Shown in pieces: positions 42,686 through 52,219 of a DNA stretch of 64,000 bases (position 1 is its first letter; each line of letters begins with the position of its first letter). The position numbers were made by a program, and so were the translations under genes. The notes under the pieces were generated by a model. That model searched no databases. It was not told the DNA's origin and worked only from the letters and a program-made list of their open reading frames with translations. The stretch spans positions 124,001 through 188,000 of the forward strand of contig JAWKIF010000007.1 in assembly GCA_041394405.1 (NCBI GenBank). Reading direction: 5' to 3'. The stretch is from Microthrix sp041394405 (lineage in GTDB: Bacteria; Actinomycetota; Acidimicrobiia; Acidimicrobiales; Microtrichaceae).

Positions 42686-43648
42686 ATGATCGTCGAGGTG
42701 TCGGGTCTGGGCGTGATCGGGCGCCGCCTGCACACCGAGCTGTTGGCGTCGAACGACGTCGAGCTGGTGCGGCTTCGTACCCGTCGACCGGACGCGGTGT
42801 CGGCCCAGTTGGGTGGCGCCCCGCGTACGGAGGTGGTGGGTGCCGACGAGCCGGTGCGGGCCGACTGGGCGGCGCTCACGGTGGAGGCCGCCGCGCATCG
42901 GGACGCGCTGGCGCGCTATCGCTCCGCACGGGTGCCGGTGGTGTCGTGTTGCGATGACGCAGCCGTGATCGACGGGCTGCTCGGCGGCGTCGGCACCCCC
43001 GTCGTGGTCGGCGCGGCCTTCTCGCCCGGCCTGACCGATGTGATGGCGTCGCACACGTTGACCCTGCTGGACGAGGTTGACGAGCTGCACGTGGCCCGGC
43101 ACGGCGCGGCCGGGTCGGCGTGCGTGGCGGCGCGCGCCCGTGCGATCCGACAACCGGCGCGTGACTGGCGGGACGGTGAGTGGGTCGAGCGCCCCCCCGG
43201 CTCGGGGCGCGAGCTGTGCTTCTTCCCCGAGCCGGTGCGGGGCCTCGACGCCTATCGCGCCAACTTGTCCGAGGTGGCCACCCTGCACGCTGCGCACCCC
43301 GGCGTGGCCCGGCTGTCCAACCGCATCACGATGCGGCGGCGCGAGCGTTTGCCGGCGGCCGTTGGCCTGCCGGCCGTTCCCGCACCGAACAACCCGGCCA
43401 GCCTAGGGGCGGCCGTGGTGGAGGCCCGCGGTCGGGTGGGTGCCGGGTCCGAGTCGGTGCTGTTGGGCGTTGTTGATCGAGTCGATGGTGCGACGGCGGC
43501 GCTCATGGCGAGTTGCGGCAACCAGCTGGTGGCTCGAGGCGACCAGCTCACCGGCACGTTGACCGCCGGCCAGGTCGCGCCGTCGGTGGTCATGTTGGCC
43601 GCACTGGCCGAGCGTGGGGTCAGCGTGGCCCGCTTCGGCCCGCAGTAG
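42686..43648 (+). CDS. NAD(P)-binding saccharopine dehydrogenase-like protein
   Basis: The 320-residue protein begins with a Rossmann-like motif (VEVSGLGVIGRRLHTELLAS) and has an extended second domain. VVVGAAFSPGLTDVMASH is reminiscent of saccharopine-dehydrogenase-like reductases. The substrate is unknown. Cys pair SCCDDAAVID lies near residue 85. The ATG at 42686 is chosen because the Rossmann fold starts there; the frame is open back to 42638. The tRNA gene lies upstream, and the fliA/whiG-like sigma gene downstream. Confidence 0.72.
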   Translation: MIVEVSGLGVIGRRLHTELLASNDVELVRLRTRRPDAVSAQLGGAPRTEVVGADEPVRADWAALTVEAAAHRDALARYRSARVPVVSCCDDAAVIDGLLGGVGTPVVVGAAFSPGLTDVMASHTLTLLDEVDELHVARHGAAGSACVAARARAIRQPARDWRDGEWVERPPGSGRELCFFPEPVRGLDAYRANLSEVATLHAAHPGVARLSNRITMRRRERLPAAVGLPAVPAPNNPASLGAAVVEARGRVGAGSESVLLGVVDRVDGATAALMASCGNQLVARGDQLTGTLTAGQVAPSVVMLAALAERGVSVARFGPQ

Positions 43649-43915
43649 CGAGCGCGACGACCGCCCTCGGGCTCGCTCGTGGGCATCGGGCCAAACGCTC
43701 CTGCGCCACCCGGAGCCGACGGACCGATCGGCTCATCATGTCCCGGGTGGCTCACGGCAGGGGGCGCTGCGCCGAAGGATGGGTAGGCGACGACCGCTGG
43801 GTGAGGGCACCCAAGGGTCGTGGGCCGAACGACCCCATGTCGAAGTATTCCTCAAGGTGCCTCGCGAACCGACCGACACCCCGTGCGGAGTTCGAACGAA
43901 ACGGGAGCGCACAGC

Positions 43916-44758
43916 GTGGCTGACAAGGACGAGATTCGGAAGCTGATCGAGGACAACCTCAACCTGGTGAACCATGTGGTGTTCCAGGTTGCGGTGCATT
44001 TCCCGCGTCACGTCGACCGCCAGGAGCTGGCCAGGGCCGGTGCGCTGGGCCTGGTCGAGGCGGCCCAACGCTACGACGGATCACGTGGCGTACCCTTCGA
44101 GCGCTTTGCCGCCCAGCGCATTCGTGGCGCCATCCTCGACTCGGTTCGCTCGGCCGACTGGGCACCACGCTCGGTGCGCAACCTGGCCCGTCGCCTCGAT
44201 CAGGTCGAGCAGCGGCTCGCCTCCGAACTGGGTCGGGTGCCGGACAAGGACGAGGTGGCCAAGGCCCTCGGCATGACCAAGGAGGAGATCCACCGGCTGC
44301 AGGACCGCATGTTCCGCTCGGTGGTGCTGGCCTTCGACAACCTGGTGGCCGATTCCTCCGAAGAGGACATGACCCTCATCGACGTGCTGGAGGATCCGAC
44401 GGCGGTCGAGCCCAGCCGCGAGCTGGAGGGTCGGGAGATGGTCTCGTTCCTTCGGGACGCGGTGCAGCTGCTTCCGGAGCGCCAGCGTCTGGTGATCGTG
44501 GGCTACTTCCTGGAGGACCGCACCTCCCAAGAGCTGGCCGAGTTGTTGGGCGTGACCGAGAGCCGGGTCTCTCAGATGCGTACCGAGGCGCTGGAGACCA
44601 TGCGTCGGGGCATCGAGGCCCAATACGAGACGCCCGCCGAGGCCCCCAACCCAAGGGGCCGCCTGGCCAAGCGGCGGGCCGGGTATGCGACGGCCATCGG
44701 CGAGGCCCGAGACTGGAAGCGGCGCCTGGACGACGAACCGGAGTTGCTCCCCATCTGA
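43916..44758 (+). CDS. FliA/WhiG-type RNA polymerase sigma factor
   Basis: The 280-residue sigma factor has region 2 with DRQELARAGALGLVEAAQRYD, then PFERFAAQRIRGAILDSVRSADW, the FliA-type signature. Region 3 is VRNLARRLDQVEQRLASELG, and region 4 is LPERQRLVIVGYFLEDRTSQELAEL, then VTESRVSQM. WhiG controls development in streptomycetes and FliA controls flagella elsewhere; which applies here is unclear as no flagellar gene is in the window. The GTG at 43916 has GGGAG upstream. A C-terminal basic extension of about 40 residues follows. Confidence 0.9.
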   Translation: MADKDEIRKLIEDNLNLVNHVVFQVAVHFPRHVDRQELARAGALGLVEAAQRYDGSRGVPFERFAAQRIRGAILDSVRSADWAPRSVRNLARRLDQVEQRLASELGRVPDKDEVAKALGMTKEEIHRLQDRMFRSVVLAFDNLVADSSEEDMTLIDVLEDPTAVEPSRELEGREMVSFLRDAVQLLPERQRLVIVGYFLEDRTSQELAELLGVTESRVSQMRTEALETMRRGIEAQYETPAEAPNPRGRLAKRRAGYATAIGEARDWKRRLDDEPELLPI

Positions 44759-44899
44759 GCGACACCTCGGGTTCGAACCGGCACGGCGGTTCGGGTCGGC
44801 ACGACGGTTCGGATTGGCACAGCGGGTGGCGACTGACGAATTCTCACGTCAGCCGCTAGGTTCGGGTGGCCCCGATGCCGCAGTGACGAGGAGCGCGAC

Positions 44900-46354
44900 A
44901 TGGGCTCAGCCAGCCAGACCGCTACGAGCGAGGCCGTCCCGGAGGCGCCTGGGGGCCCGGCTGCGGCTGACGCCCTCGACTCGTCCGAGGTGGTGCGGGC
45001 GCTCATGGCGACCAGGGCGCTCACCGAGGCGCTGGCCGAGCCGCTGACGCCCGAGGACCAGTGCATCCAGTCGATGCCGGACGTCAGCCCGACGAAGTGG
45101 CATCGAGCACACACCTCCTGGTTCTTCGAGACCTTCGTGTTGGGCCCGCACCTGCCGGGATATCGGGTGGTGCACCCGGCATACGACTACCTGTTCAACA
45201 GCTACTACGAGCAGGTGGGGGAGCGGCACCCTCGGCCCGAGCGGGGCCTCATCTCCCGGCCCAGCTGCGACGAGGTGGGCGAGTATCGCCAAGCGGTCGA
45301 CCAGTCGCTGCGTGAGCTGGCGGACCGATGCACGACCCAGCAGCTGGACCAGATCGCCCCGCTGCTGGAGTTGGGAATGCACCACGAGCAGCAGCATCAG
45401 GAGCTGCTGTTGATGGATATCAAGGCCGTGTTCTCGGTCAACCCGATGCGCCCCGCCTACCGACTGGGAACCACCCCCACCGACAGCGGCGACGCGGCGC
45501 CGCTGGGCTGGGTGGAGTGGCAGCCCGAGCAGGTGGAGCGCATTGGCCACGAGGGTCCGGGGTTCCACTTCGACAACGAGGGCCCGCGTCACCGCCAGGT
45601 GCTGCGGCCATTTGCGGTCAGCGATCGCTTGGTCACCGAGGGCGATTGGCTGGCCTTCATGGACGATGGCGGCTACCGGCGGCCGGAGCTGTGGCTGTCC
45701 GAGGGCTGGGCCACGGTGCAGTCACACGGCTGGGAGGCTCCCGAGTACTTCTTCACCGAGGACCGCCACAGCCATGATCGCAGCGCCCAGCAGGATCGCA
45801 GCGCCCAGCATGATCGCAGCCACCGGGATGGTCGCGAGTGGTGCGTGTTCACGTTGGGCGGCACCAGGCCGGTGCATGCGGCCACGCCCGTGACCCACCT
45901 GAGCTACTACGAGGCCGATGCCTATGCCCGCTGGGCCGGCTCACGGCTCCCCACCGAGGCGGAGTGGGAGTACGTCGCCGGTCAGGCCGTCGGATCCTCC
46001 CCGGATGCAACGTCCGGGGAGGTCGACCTCATCGCCGGGCCACTGCACCCGCGCCCGGCTCTCGCCGCCGCGGTGACCGGCGCCGGATCTCCGGCCGCGG
46101 CAGGCAACTCGGTGATGCAGCTGTTCGGCCACGGCTGGCAGTGGACGGCCAGTCCCTATGCCCCGTATCCCGGGTTTCGCCCGGTTCCGGGGGCCATCGG
46201 CGAATACAACGGCAAGTTCATGTGCAACCAGATGGTGCTTCGCGGTTCGGCGCCCGTCACCCCGCCGGGCCATGCCCGCTCCACCTACCGCAACTTCTTT
46301 CCCCCACACTCCAGGTGGATGTTCTCCGCACTCCGCCTGGCAGATGATCGCTGA
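44900..46354 (+). CDS. egtB: Ergothioneine sulfoxide synthase EgtB
   Basis: The 484-residue enzyme is an Fe(II) oxygenase that joins gamma-glutamylcysteine (or cysteine) and trimethylhistidine. The N-terminal DinB-like domain has WHRAHTSWFFETFVL and the metal-binding HHEQQHQEL. The C-terminal FGE-sulfatase domain has WVEWQPEQVERIGHEG, then AYARWAGSRLPTEAEWEYV and QLFGHGWQWTASPYAPYPGF. A short repeat, HDRSAQQDRSAQHDRS, interrupts the second domain near residue 295. The ATG at 44900 has GAGGAG upstream. egtD overlaps the stop by 11 bases. Confidence 0.94.
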   Translation: MGSASQTATSEAVPEAPGGPAAADALDSSEVVRALMATRALTEALAEPLTPEDQCIQSMPDVSPTKWHRAHTSWFFETFVLGPHLPGYRVVHPAYDYLFNSYYEQVGERHPRPERGLISRPSCDEVGEYRQAVDQSLRELADRCTTQQLDQIAPLLELGMHHEQQHQELLLMDIKAVFSVNPMRPAYRLGTTPTDSGDAAPLGWVEWQPEQVERIGHEGPGFHFDNEGPRHRQVLRPFAVSDRLVTEGDWLAFMDDGGYRRPELWLSEGWATVQSHGWEAPEYFFTEDRHSHDRSAQQDRSAQHDRSHRDGREWCVFTLGGTRPVHAATPVTHLSYYEADAYARWAGSRLPTEAEWEYVAGQAVGSSPDATSGEVDLIAGPLHPRPALAAAVTGAGSPAAAGNSVMQLFGHGWQWTASPYAPYPGFRPVPGAIGEYNGKFMCNQMVLRGSAPVTPPGHARSTYRNFFPPHSRWMFSALRLADDR

Positions 46355-47360
46355 GGCCACCGTGACCCCCGACGACGCCGTCGACACCCCTCCCGACGTG
46401 CGCATCGACGTGCACCTGCACCCCGACGAACTGGCGGCGGCATTGCGGCGCGACGTGGTCGCCGGCCTGGGCGCCGATCCGCCGAACCTGCCCCCGAAGT
46501 GGTTCTACGACGACCGAGGCAGCGAGCTGTTCGACGAGATCACCCGGCTTGACGCCTACTACCCCACGCGACGCGAGCGGGAGATCCTGTCCGAGCGCGC
46601 TGCCGAGATCGCCGACGCGTCGGGCGCCGACACCTTGGTGGAGCTGGGCTCGGGCACCTCGGACAAGACCCGGTTGCTGCTGGATGCGTTCCAGGCCACC
46701 GGCCACCTTCGGCGATTCGTGCCCATGGACGTGTCCGAGGGCATCCTGCGTTGGGCGGCCGCCACCATCGCCACGAACTACCCGGGCGTCACCGTGCACG
46801 GTGTGGTGGGCGACTTCGATCACCACCTGGGGTTGTTGCCGTCCGGGGGTCGCCGCATGGTGGCCTTCCTCGGTGGCACCATCGGCAACCTGGTGCCTGC
46901 GCAGCGAGCGGCATTCCTCCGGGCGCTTGCCGCCACGCTGGTGCCCGGCGATTCGCTGCTGCTCGGCACCGACCTGGTGAAGGACCCCGCCAGGCTGGTG
47001 CTGGCCTACGACGACCCCGAGGGTGTCACCGCCGAGTTCAACCGCAACGTGTTGTCGGTGCTGGCACGCGAGCTGGACGCCAAGGTGGACCCCGAGGGGT
47101 GGCGTCACGTGGCCCGCTGGAACCCCACCGAGTCGTGGATCGAGATGCGCCTGGCGGCGATGGGTGATCAACAGATCGCCATCCCGAGCCTGGACCTGGA
47201 TCGCACCTTCGCCGACGGCGCCGAAATCCTCACCGAAGTGAGCGCCAAGTTCCGCCCCGATGCCATTGCGGCCGAGCTGCGCGCCGCCGGGTTCGAGCCG
47301 GCCCGATTCTGGACCGATGAGGCCGGCGATTTCGGCCTCAGCCTGGCGATGGTCGCCTGA
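46344..47360 (+). CDS. egtD: L-histidine N-alpha-methyltransferase EgtD
   Basis: The 338-residue enzyme trimethylates histidine to hercynine, the first step of ergothioneine synthesis. It has PPKWFYDDRGSELFDEITRLDAYYPTRRE, the EgtD N-terminal block, and the SAM-binding ELGSGTSDKTRLLLDAF. FLGGTIGN is a further motif, with ARWNPTESWIEMRL near the C terminus. The ATG at 46344 overlaps the egtB stop; a GTG at 46361 is an alternative. No egtA, egtC or egtE lies here. It is convergent with the membrane-protein gene, 5 bases away. Confidence 0.94.
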   Translation: MIAEATVTPDDAVDTPPDVRIDVHLHPDELAAALRRDVVAGLGADPPNLPPKWFYDDRGSELFDEITRLDAYYPTRREREILSERAAEIADASGADTLVELGSGTSDKTRLLLDAFQATGHLRRFVPMDVSEGILRWAAATIATNYPGVTVHGVVGDFDHHLGLLPSGGRRMVAFLGGTIGNLVPAQRAAFLRALAATLVPGDSLLLGTDLVKDPARLVLAYDDPEGVTAEFNRNVLSVLARELDAKVDPEGWRHVARWNPTESWIEMRLAAMGDQQIAIPSLDLDRTFADGAEILTEVSAKFRPDAIAAELRAAGFEPARFWTDEAGDFGLSLAMVA

Positions 47361-47365
47361 GGTTT

Positions 47366-47908
47366 TCAGCTGCCGGGATCGCAGTTGCTCGGCTGGTAGT
47401 CGCCGATTCGTTCGAAGTCCGAGCAGAAGAGAAACCGGTAGTTGCGGGCGCCGACGTACAGCCCGAGCAGTCCGACCACGGTGATCATGACGCAGGCGAT
47501 GGCCCGATTCCGGGTGGTGAGGGCAAAGAACTCGATGTGGATCAGGTGGGCGACCACCCAGAGGGCATAGGGAAACACCGCCAGCAGCGTCAGGGTGAAC
47601 AGCAGCGCGAGGTCACCGGAGGGGTCCTCCACGAGGAAGTCGGCGATCAGGAAGAGCGCGGGCAGGGACAGGATGGCCCTGCTCCAGTACGACGTGGCGT
47701 AGGTGTCGTCGTCTGCGATGAAGGTGGCCGCGACGACGGCCACCGACACGACGAACACGGCGAATGCCCGCTTGTACGAAAACGTCTCGAACGCGCCCAG
47801 TTCGAAGCCCATGTCCCAGGCCACGAGTGCGCCGGGGATGACAACCAACAGGAAGGTGCGGGCCTGGTTGGCCGACGCGGGCTCGGGTGGGACCGTCTCC
47901 TGGGCCAC
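47366..47908 (-). CDS. Membrane protein of unknown function (four TM helices)
   Basis: I do not recognise this 180-residue protein. Four hydrophobic segments are visible: FLLVVIPGALVAWDMGF, AFAVFVVSVAVVAATFI, ILSLPALFLIADFLV with ALLFTLTLLAVFPYALWVV, and AIACVMITVVGLLGLYVGA. Cys residues near the C terminus (FLFCSDFERIG, SNCDPGS) could form a disulphide. It lies 3 bases after the aldolase-family gene on the same strand. Confidence 0.65.
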   Translation of the reverse strand: MAQETVPPEPASANQARTFLLVVIPGALVAWDMGFELGAFETFSYKRAFAVFVVSVAVVAATFIADDDTYATSYWSRAILSLPALFLIADFLVEDPSGDLALLFTLTLLAVFPYALWVVAHLIHIEFFALTTRNRAIACVMITVVGLLGLYVGARNYRFLFCSDFERIGDYQPSNCDPGS

Positions 47909-47911
47909 CGG

Positions 47912-48673
47912 CTACCCTTCGAGGCAGTCGGGGGCCTCGGACTCCATCCAGGTGAACAGCGGTTGGGCGGAGAACCACCCGGCGAGCGGCGAGGCGATCT
48001 TCTCTCGCACCGAACGCGCCACGTCGTCGGGAATGCTCACCGGGTTGCCGGCGGCCATGGCCAGCAGCTCGGCTTGAGCGGTGCGTTCCATGGTGACGAA
48101 CCAGAAGGTGGCCTCCTCCACGCTCTGGCCCACGGTGAGGAACCCATGGTTGCCGAGGATGGCGGCCTTGTGCCCCCCCAACTCCGTGGCGATGCGCTTG
48201 CCCTCGGCCACGTCGTCGGCGACGCCGCCGTAGTTGGTGTCCACCACGTGGTCCTCGAAGAAGATGCAGCTGTCCTGGGTCAGGGGTCGCAGGGGCCGGT
48301 GGAGCGCCGAGAACGCCTTGCCGTGCAGCGAGTGGCTGTGGGCTGCGGCCACCACGTCGGGCCGGGCAGCGTGCACCTGGGAGTGGATGGCGAACGCAGC
48401 GCGGTTCACGGGCCAGCTGCCCTCCACCACGTCTCCCGCGTCGTTGACCAACAGCAGGTCGGCCGCCCGGATCTGCTTGAACGACATGCCGAGGGGATTC
48501 ACCCAGAAGCAGTCGCCGTGCTCTGGGTCGCGGGCGGTGATGTGTCCTGCGATGCCTTCGTCGAAGCCAAAGCGCCCGAAGATGCGAAAGGCCAGTGCCA
48601 GACGCTGCTTGCGGTGCAGGCGTTCCTCGGCCGGGGTGCGCTCGACGAAGGGGTTCGGCGGTGTGCGGTTCAT
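47912..48673 (-). CDS. Class II aldolase/adducin family protein
   Basis: The 253-residue protein has the aldolase II fold. HITARDPEHGDCFWVNP is the N-terminal motif and HSQVHAARPDVVAAAHSHSLHGKAFSA holds zinc-binding histidines. NHGFLTVGQSVEEATFWFVTMERTAQAEL is a family block. Members cleave or decarboxylate sugar phosphates or act as adducin-like proteins; substrate unknown. It sits between an FAD oxidoreductase gene and a membrane-protein gene, so it may serve the same catabolic operon. Confidence 0.88.
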   Translation of the reverse strand: MNRTPPNPFVERTPAEERLHRKQRLALAFRIFGRFGFDEGIAGHITARDPEHGDCFWVNPLGMSFKQIRAADLLLVNDAGDVVEGSWPVNRAAFAIHSQVHAARPDVVAAAHSHSLHGKAFSALHRPLRPLTQDSCIFFEDHVVDTNYGGVADDVAEGKRIATELGGHKAAILGNHGFLTVGQSVEEATFWFVTMERTAQAELLAMAAGNPVSIPDDVARSVREKIASPLAGWFSAQPLFTWMESEAPDCLEG

Positions 48674-48694
48674 GGCCTCAGTCTGCCAGCCGTG

Positions 48695-49867
48695 CTACGT
48701 GGCGGGCCGATCGGGAGCGCGGCTCGGGCACCCTCGCGCCGGGGTGAGCCCGGGCAGGTCGAGGCGAACGCCGTCGAAGAACTCCGATGGTTCGCCGCTC
48801 AGGCCCAGGTCGGCCAGCAGGCGCCCGGCGCCGGGAGCGCTCTGAATGCCGGTGCCGCCCTGCCCCACGCACCAGAGGAACGCCTCCTGTCCCGGGTCGG
48901 GCCCGATGACCATGGATTCGTCGGGGGCAAACGTGCGCAGGCCGGCCCAGGCCGAGGCGACGGTGCGGATGTTCAGCGTGGTGGCGGCGTTGATGGCCGC
49001 GATGGCCCGGGCCACATCGAGCTCGTCGGGCTTGGCGTCGCACGGCGGCGACGGGGTCTGGTCGCCGGGCGAGCACAGGAACTGTGCGCCGTCGGGCTTG
49101 GCATACCAGCGGTGGGACACGTCCACCACCATGGGCCAGCGGGCCGAGCGCTCCCATTGGCTGGGGGTCATGAACGCGGTGCGTCGCCGGGGCTGGAGGC
49201 CCATCGGTGCGACACCGCAGAGGTCGGCGACCACGTCGCCCCACGCCCCGGCTGCGTTCACCACCAGGTCGGCCTCCAGGCGGCGCCCGTCGTCGGCCAC
49301 CAGCGTCCAGCGGCCGGCGGAGCGCTCGGTGCGTGCCAGGCGCCAGGAACGCAGCACGGAGGTGCCCAGCGCCCGGGCCCCGGCGATGAAGCCGTGGTGC
49401 AGGGCGGCGACGTCCAGCTCGTCACAGGAGGGCTCCAGCACGGCGGCGCCCACAGCCGCCTGACGGAGTGCGGGAAACGCCTCCACCGCCTCGGCGGCGG
49501 AGAGCCCACGGGCCCCGGGGTCGAGACGAGTGGCCTCGCCCAGATGGGACTCGGCCGCCGCCTCCTCGCCGGGCGGAGCCAAGGTGATGAGGGCCCGAGG
49601 CGTCACTAGGCCGACCTCGGCGAACCCGGGTGGGGGCTCTCGCAGGAACGGCACCGAGGCGAGGGTGAGCGCGCGGATGGGCGGGGCGCCCAGGTTGGGA
49701 ATGAGCTGGGCGGCCGATCGGCCGGTGGTGTGATGAGCCAGCGTGGGCTCGGCCTCCACCAGGGTGATCGGCCCACAGCCCCGGCTGTGGGCCAGCCAGT
49801 AGGCGGCTGAGGCGCCGGCGATCCCTCCGCCGACCACCGCCACGCTGGGTCCGTGGCGCCGTGTCAC
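48695..49867 (-). CDS. FAD-dependent oxidoreductase (DAO family)
   Basis: The 390-residue protein has the FAD-binding GxGxxG motif in AVVGGGIAGASAAYWLA and a second block VVNAAGAWGDVVADLCG. The C-terminal part has WCVGQGGTGIQSAPGAGRLLADL. It belongs to the D-amino-acid oxidase/glycine-oxidase/sarcosine-oxidase superfamily, and oxidises an amine or 2-hydroxy acid; substrate unknown. It lies 20 bases upstream of the isocitrate dehydrogenase gene's stop on the same strand, and 22 bases from the aldolase-family gene. Confidence 0.87.
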   Translation of the reverse strand: MTRRHGPSVAVVGGGIAGASAAYWLAHSRGCGPITLVEAEPTLAHHTTGRSAAQLIPNLGAPPIRALTLASVPFLREPPPGFAEVGLVTPRALITLAPPGEEAAAESHLGEATRLDPGARGLSAAEAVEAFPALRQAAVGAAVLEPSCDELDVAALHHGFIAGARALGTSVLRSWRLARTERSAGRWTLVADDGRRLEADLVVNAAGAWGDVVADLCGVAPMGLQPRRRTAFMTPSQWERSARWPMVVDVSHRWYAKPDGAQFLCSPGDQTPSPPCDAKPDELDVARAIAAINAATTLNIRTVASAWAGLRTFAPDESMVIGPDPGQEAFLWCVGQGGTGIQSAPGAGRLLADLGLSGEPSEFFDGVRLDLPGLTPARGCPSRAPDRPAT

Positions 49868-49886
49868 GGCCGGCGCATTCGGGCGC

Positions 49887-52139
49887 CTACCCGGCTGCGA
49901 AGGCGTCGAGGGCGGTGTTCAGCGTGGCGCTCGGGCGCATGGCCTGGGTGGCCGCATCCGGGTTGGGCCAGTAGTAGCCGCCCAAGTCCACGGGGCGGCC
50001 CTGCACGGCGTTGAGTTCGTCGACGATCGTGGTCTCGTCGTCGGCCAGCCGCTTGGCCAGCGGTGCGAAGGTGGCAGCCAGTTCGGCGTCGTCGGCCTGC
50101 GCAGCCAGCGCCTCGGCCCAATACAGCGCCAGGTAGAAGTGGCTGCCCCGGTTGTCCAGCTCGTTCACCTTGCGCGACGGCGAGCGGCCCTCCTCCAACA
50201 CCCGTGCCGTGGCGTCGTCCAGCGTGCGGGCCAGCAGGCGGGCCCGGGCGTTGTCGGTGTGATCGGCCAGGTGTTCCAGCGAGGCGCCCAACGCCAGGAA
50301 CTCGCCCAGGCTGTCCCAGCGCAGGTGGTTCTCGGCCACGAACTGCTGCACGTGCTTGGGTGCCGAACCCCCGGCGCCGGTCTCAAAGAGGCCGCCGCCC
50401 GCCATCAGGGGCACGATCGAGAGCATCTTGGCGCTCGTCCCCACCTCGAGGATGGGGAACAGGTCGGTGAGGTAGTCGCGCAGCACGTTGCCGGTGACCG
50501 AGATGGTGTCCAGGCCCTGCACGATGCGTTCCAGCGAGAACCGGGTGGCGGCCTCGGGAGCCAGCACCCGAAGGTCGAGTCCGTCGGTGTCCTCGGCTTC
50601 GAGGTACTCGTTCACGCGGGCAATGAGCTGAGCGTCGTGGGCGCGGGTCTCGTCCAGCCAAAACACGGCGGGGGCGCCGGTGGCCCTGGCGCGGCGCACC
50701 GCCAGGCCCACCCAGTCGCGCACGGCGGTGTCGGCCACCAGGCACATGCGCCAGATGTCCCCGGCGCCCACCTGGTGCGCGAACACCACCTCGCCGGCCC
50801 CGTTGAGCACCTCGACCACGCCGTCCGCCTCGATCTCGAAGGTCTTGTCGTGGCTGCCGTACTCCTCGGCCTTCTGGGCCATCAACCCCACGTTGGGGAC
50901 CGAGCCCATGGTGGTGGGGTCGAACGCGCCGTGTTCCTTGGAGAACGCAATCACCTCGGCGTAGACCCCGGCGTAGCTGTGGTCGGGGATGACGGCCAGG
51001 GTGTCGGCAGGCTCGCCATCGGGGCCCCACATCTGCCCGGAGGTGCGCAACATGGCGGGCATGGAGGCGTCGATGATGACGTCCGAGGGCACGTGCAGGT
51101 TGGTGATGCCCTGGTCGCTGTTGACCATGGCCAGCGGTGGCCCCGCCGCGTAGCCGGCGGCGAGCTCGGCCTCCACGGCGGTGCGGGTCTCGGCATCGAG
51201 TTCGTCCAGCGCCGACTCCAGCGAGGCCAGCCCGTTGTTGGGGTTGAATCCGGCCTCGGCCAGCGCGTCGCCGTGGCGGGCGAACAGCTCGGGGAAGAAC
51301 GCCCGCACGGCGTGCCCGAAGATGATGGGGTCCGACACCTTCATCATCGTGGCCTTGAGGTGCAGCGACCACAGCACGCCGTCGGCCTTGGCCTCGGCGA
51401 TGGCGGCGGCCAGGAACTCCTCGAGCGCCGCTGCGCCCATGACCGAGGCGTCCACGATGGTGCCCGCGGCCACCTCGACCGGCGGGCGGAGCTCTCGGGC
51501 GGCGCCTCCGGCCGGGGTGTATCGGATGCTGAGAGTGTCGTCGCCTGCGATCGTGGCGGACTGCTCGGTGGAGCGGAAGTCGTCGGCGGCCATGGTGCGC
51601 ACCCGGGTCTGAGAGTCGCTCGACCAGGCACCCATCGAGTGGGGGTGGTTGCGGGCGAAGGCCTTGACCGCCGCTGGGGCCCTGCGATCGCTGTTGCCCT
51701 CCCGGAGCACGGGGTTCACCGCCGAGCCCATCACCGTCGAATAGGTGTCCCGAACCGCCTGGGCCTCCGGAGTGTCCTCGTCGCCGTCGGGATAGTCGGG
51801 CAGCTCGTAGCCGTCGGCCTGCAGCTCGGCGATGGCCGCCTGCAGCTGCGGCAGCGAGGCCGAGATGTTGGGCAGCTTGATGATGTTCGCCTCCGGCCGC
51901 GTGGCCAGTTCTCCCAGCTCGGCCAGGTGGTCGTCGCGTCGCTGAGTATCCGGAAGCCGGTCTGCGAACGCCGCCAGAATGCGTCCCGCCAGGGAGATGT
52001 CGCGGGTCTCCACCGCCACGCCGGAGGCTCCGGCGAAGGCCGAGATGATGGGCAGCAGCGACCGGGTGGCCAACGCCGGGGCCTCGTCGGTGAGCGTGTA
52101 GATGATGGTGGAGGCAGTGGGTTGGGCGCGGTCACTCAT
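49887..52139 (-). CDS. icd: Monomeric NADP-dependent isocitrate dehydrogenase
   Basis: The 750-residue enzyme oxidises isocitrate to 2-oxoglutarate and CO2 with NADP+. Its length and blocks match the monomeric type (about 740 residues) rather than the dimeric type of 350-420. Family blocks include IIYTLTDEAPALATRSLLPI at the start, NIIKLPNISASLPQL, VNPVLREGNSDRRAP, SMGAWSSDSQT and NSDQGITNLHVPSDVIIDASMPAM. The ATG at 52139 starts the conserved N terminus. It is first in the minus-strand operon that also holds the oxidoreductase, aldolase-family and membrane-protein genes. Confidence 0.95.
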   Translation of the reverse strand: MSDRAQPTASTIIYTLTDEAPALATRSLLPIISAFAGASGVAVETRDISLAGRILAAFADRLPDTQRRDDHLAELGELATRPEANIIKLPNISASLPQLQAAIAELQADGYELPDYPDGDEDTPEAQAVRDTYSTVMGSAVNPVLREGNSDRRAPAAVKAFARNHPHSMGAWSSDSQTRVRTMAADDFRSTEQSATIAGDDTLSIRYTPAGGAARELRPPVEVAAGTIVDASVMGAAALEEFLAAAIAEAKADGVLWSLHLKATMMKVSDPIIFGHAVRAFFPELFARHGDALAEAGFNPNNGLASLESALDELDAETRTAVEAELAAGYAAGPPLAMVNSDQGITNLHVPSDVIIDASMPAMLRTSGQMWGPDGEPADTLAVIPDHSYAGVYAEVIAFSKEHGAFDPTTMGSVPNVGLMAQKAEEYGSHDKTFEIEADGVVEVLNGAGEVVFAHQVGAGDIWRMCLVADTAVRDWVGLAVRRARATGAPAVFWLDETRAHDAQLIARVNEYLEAEDTDGLDLRVLAPEAATRFSLERIVQGLDTISVTGNVLRDYLTDLFPILEVGTSAKMLSIVPLMAGGGLFETGAGGSAPKHVQQFVAENHLRWDSLGEFLALGASLEHLADHTDNARARLLARTLDDATARVLEEGRSPSRKVNELDNRGSHFYLALYWAEALAAQADDAELAATFAPLAKRLADDETTIVDELNAVQGRPVDLGGYYWPNPDAATQAMRPSATLNTALDAFAAG

Positions 52140-52219
52140 TGGGGGGTCCTGAATCTCTCGGCGTTCTGCCGAGGGTAGTGCCGATGGATAGGGTCCAGCC
52201 CAGTGAGCCCGGGGGTGCG

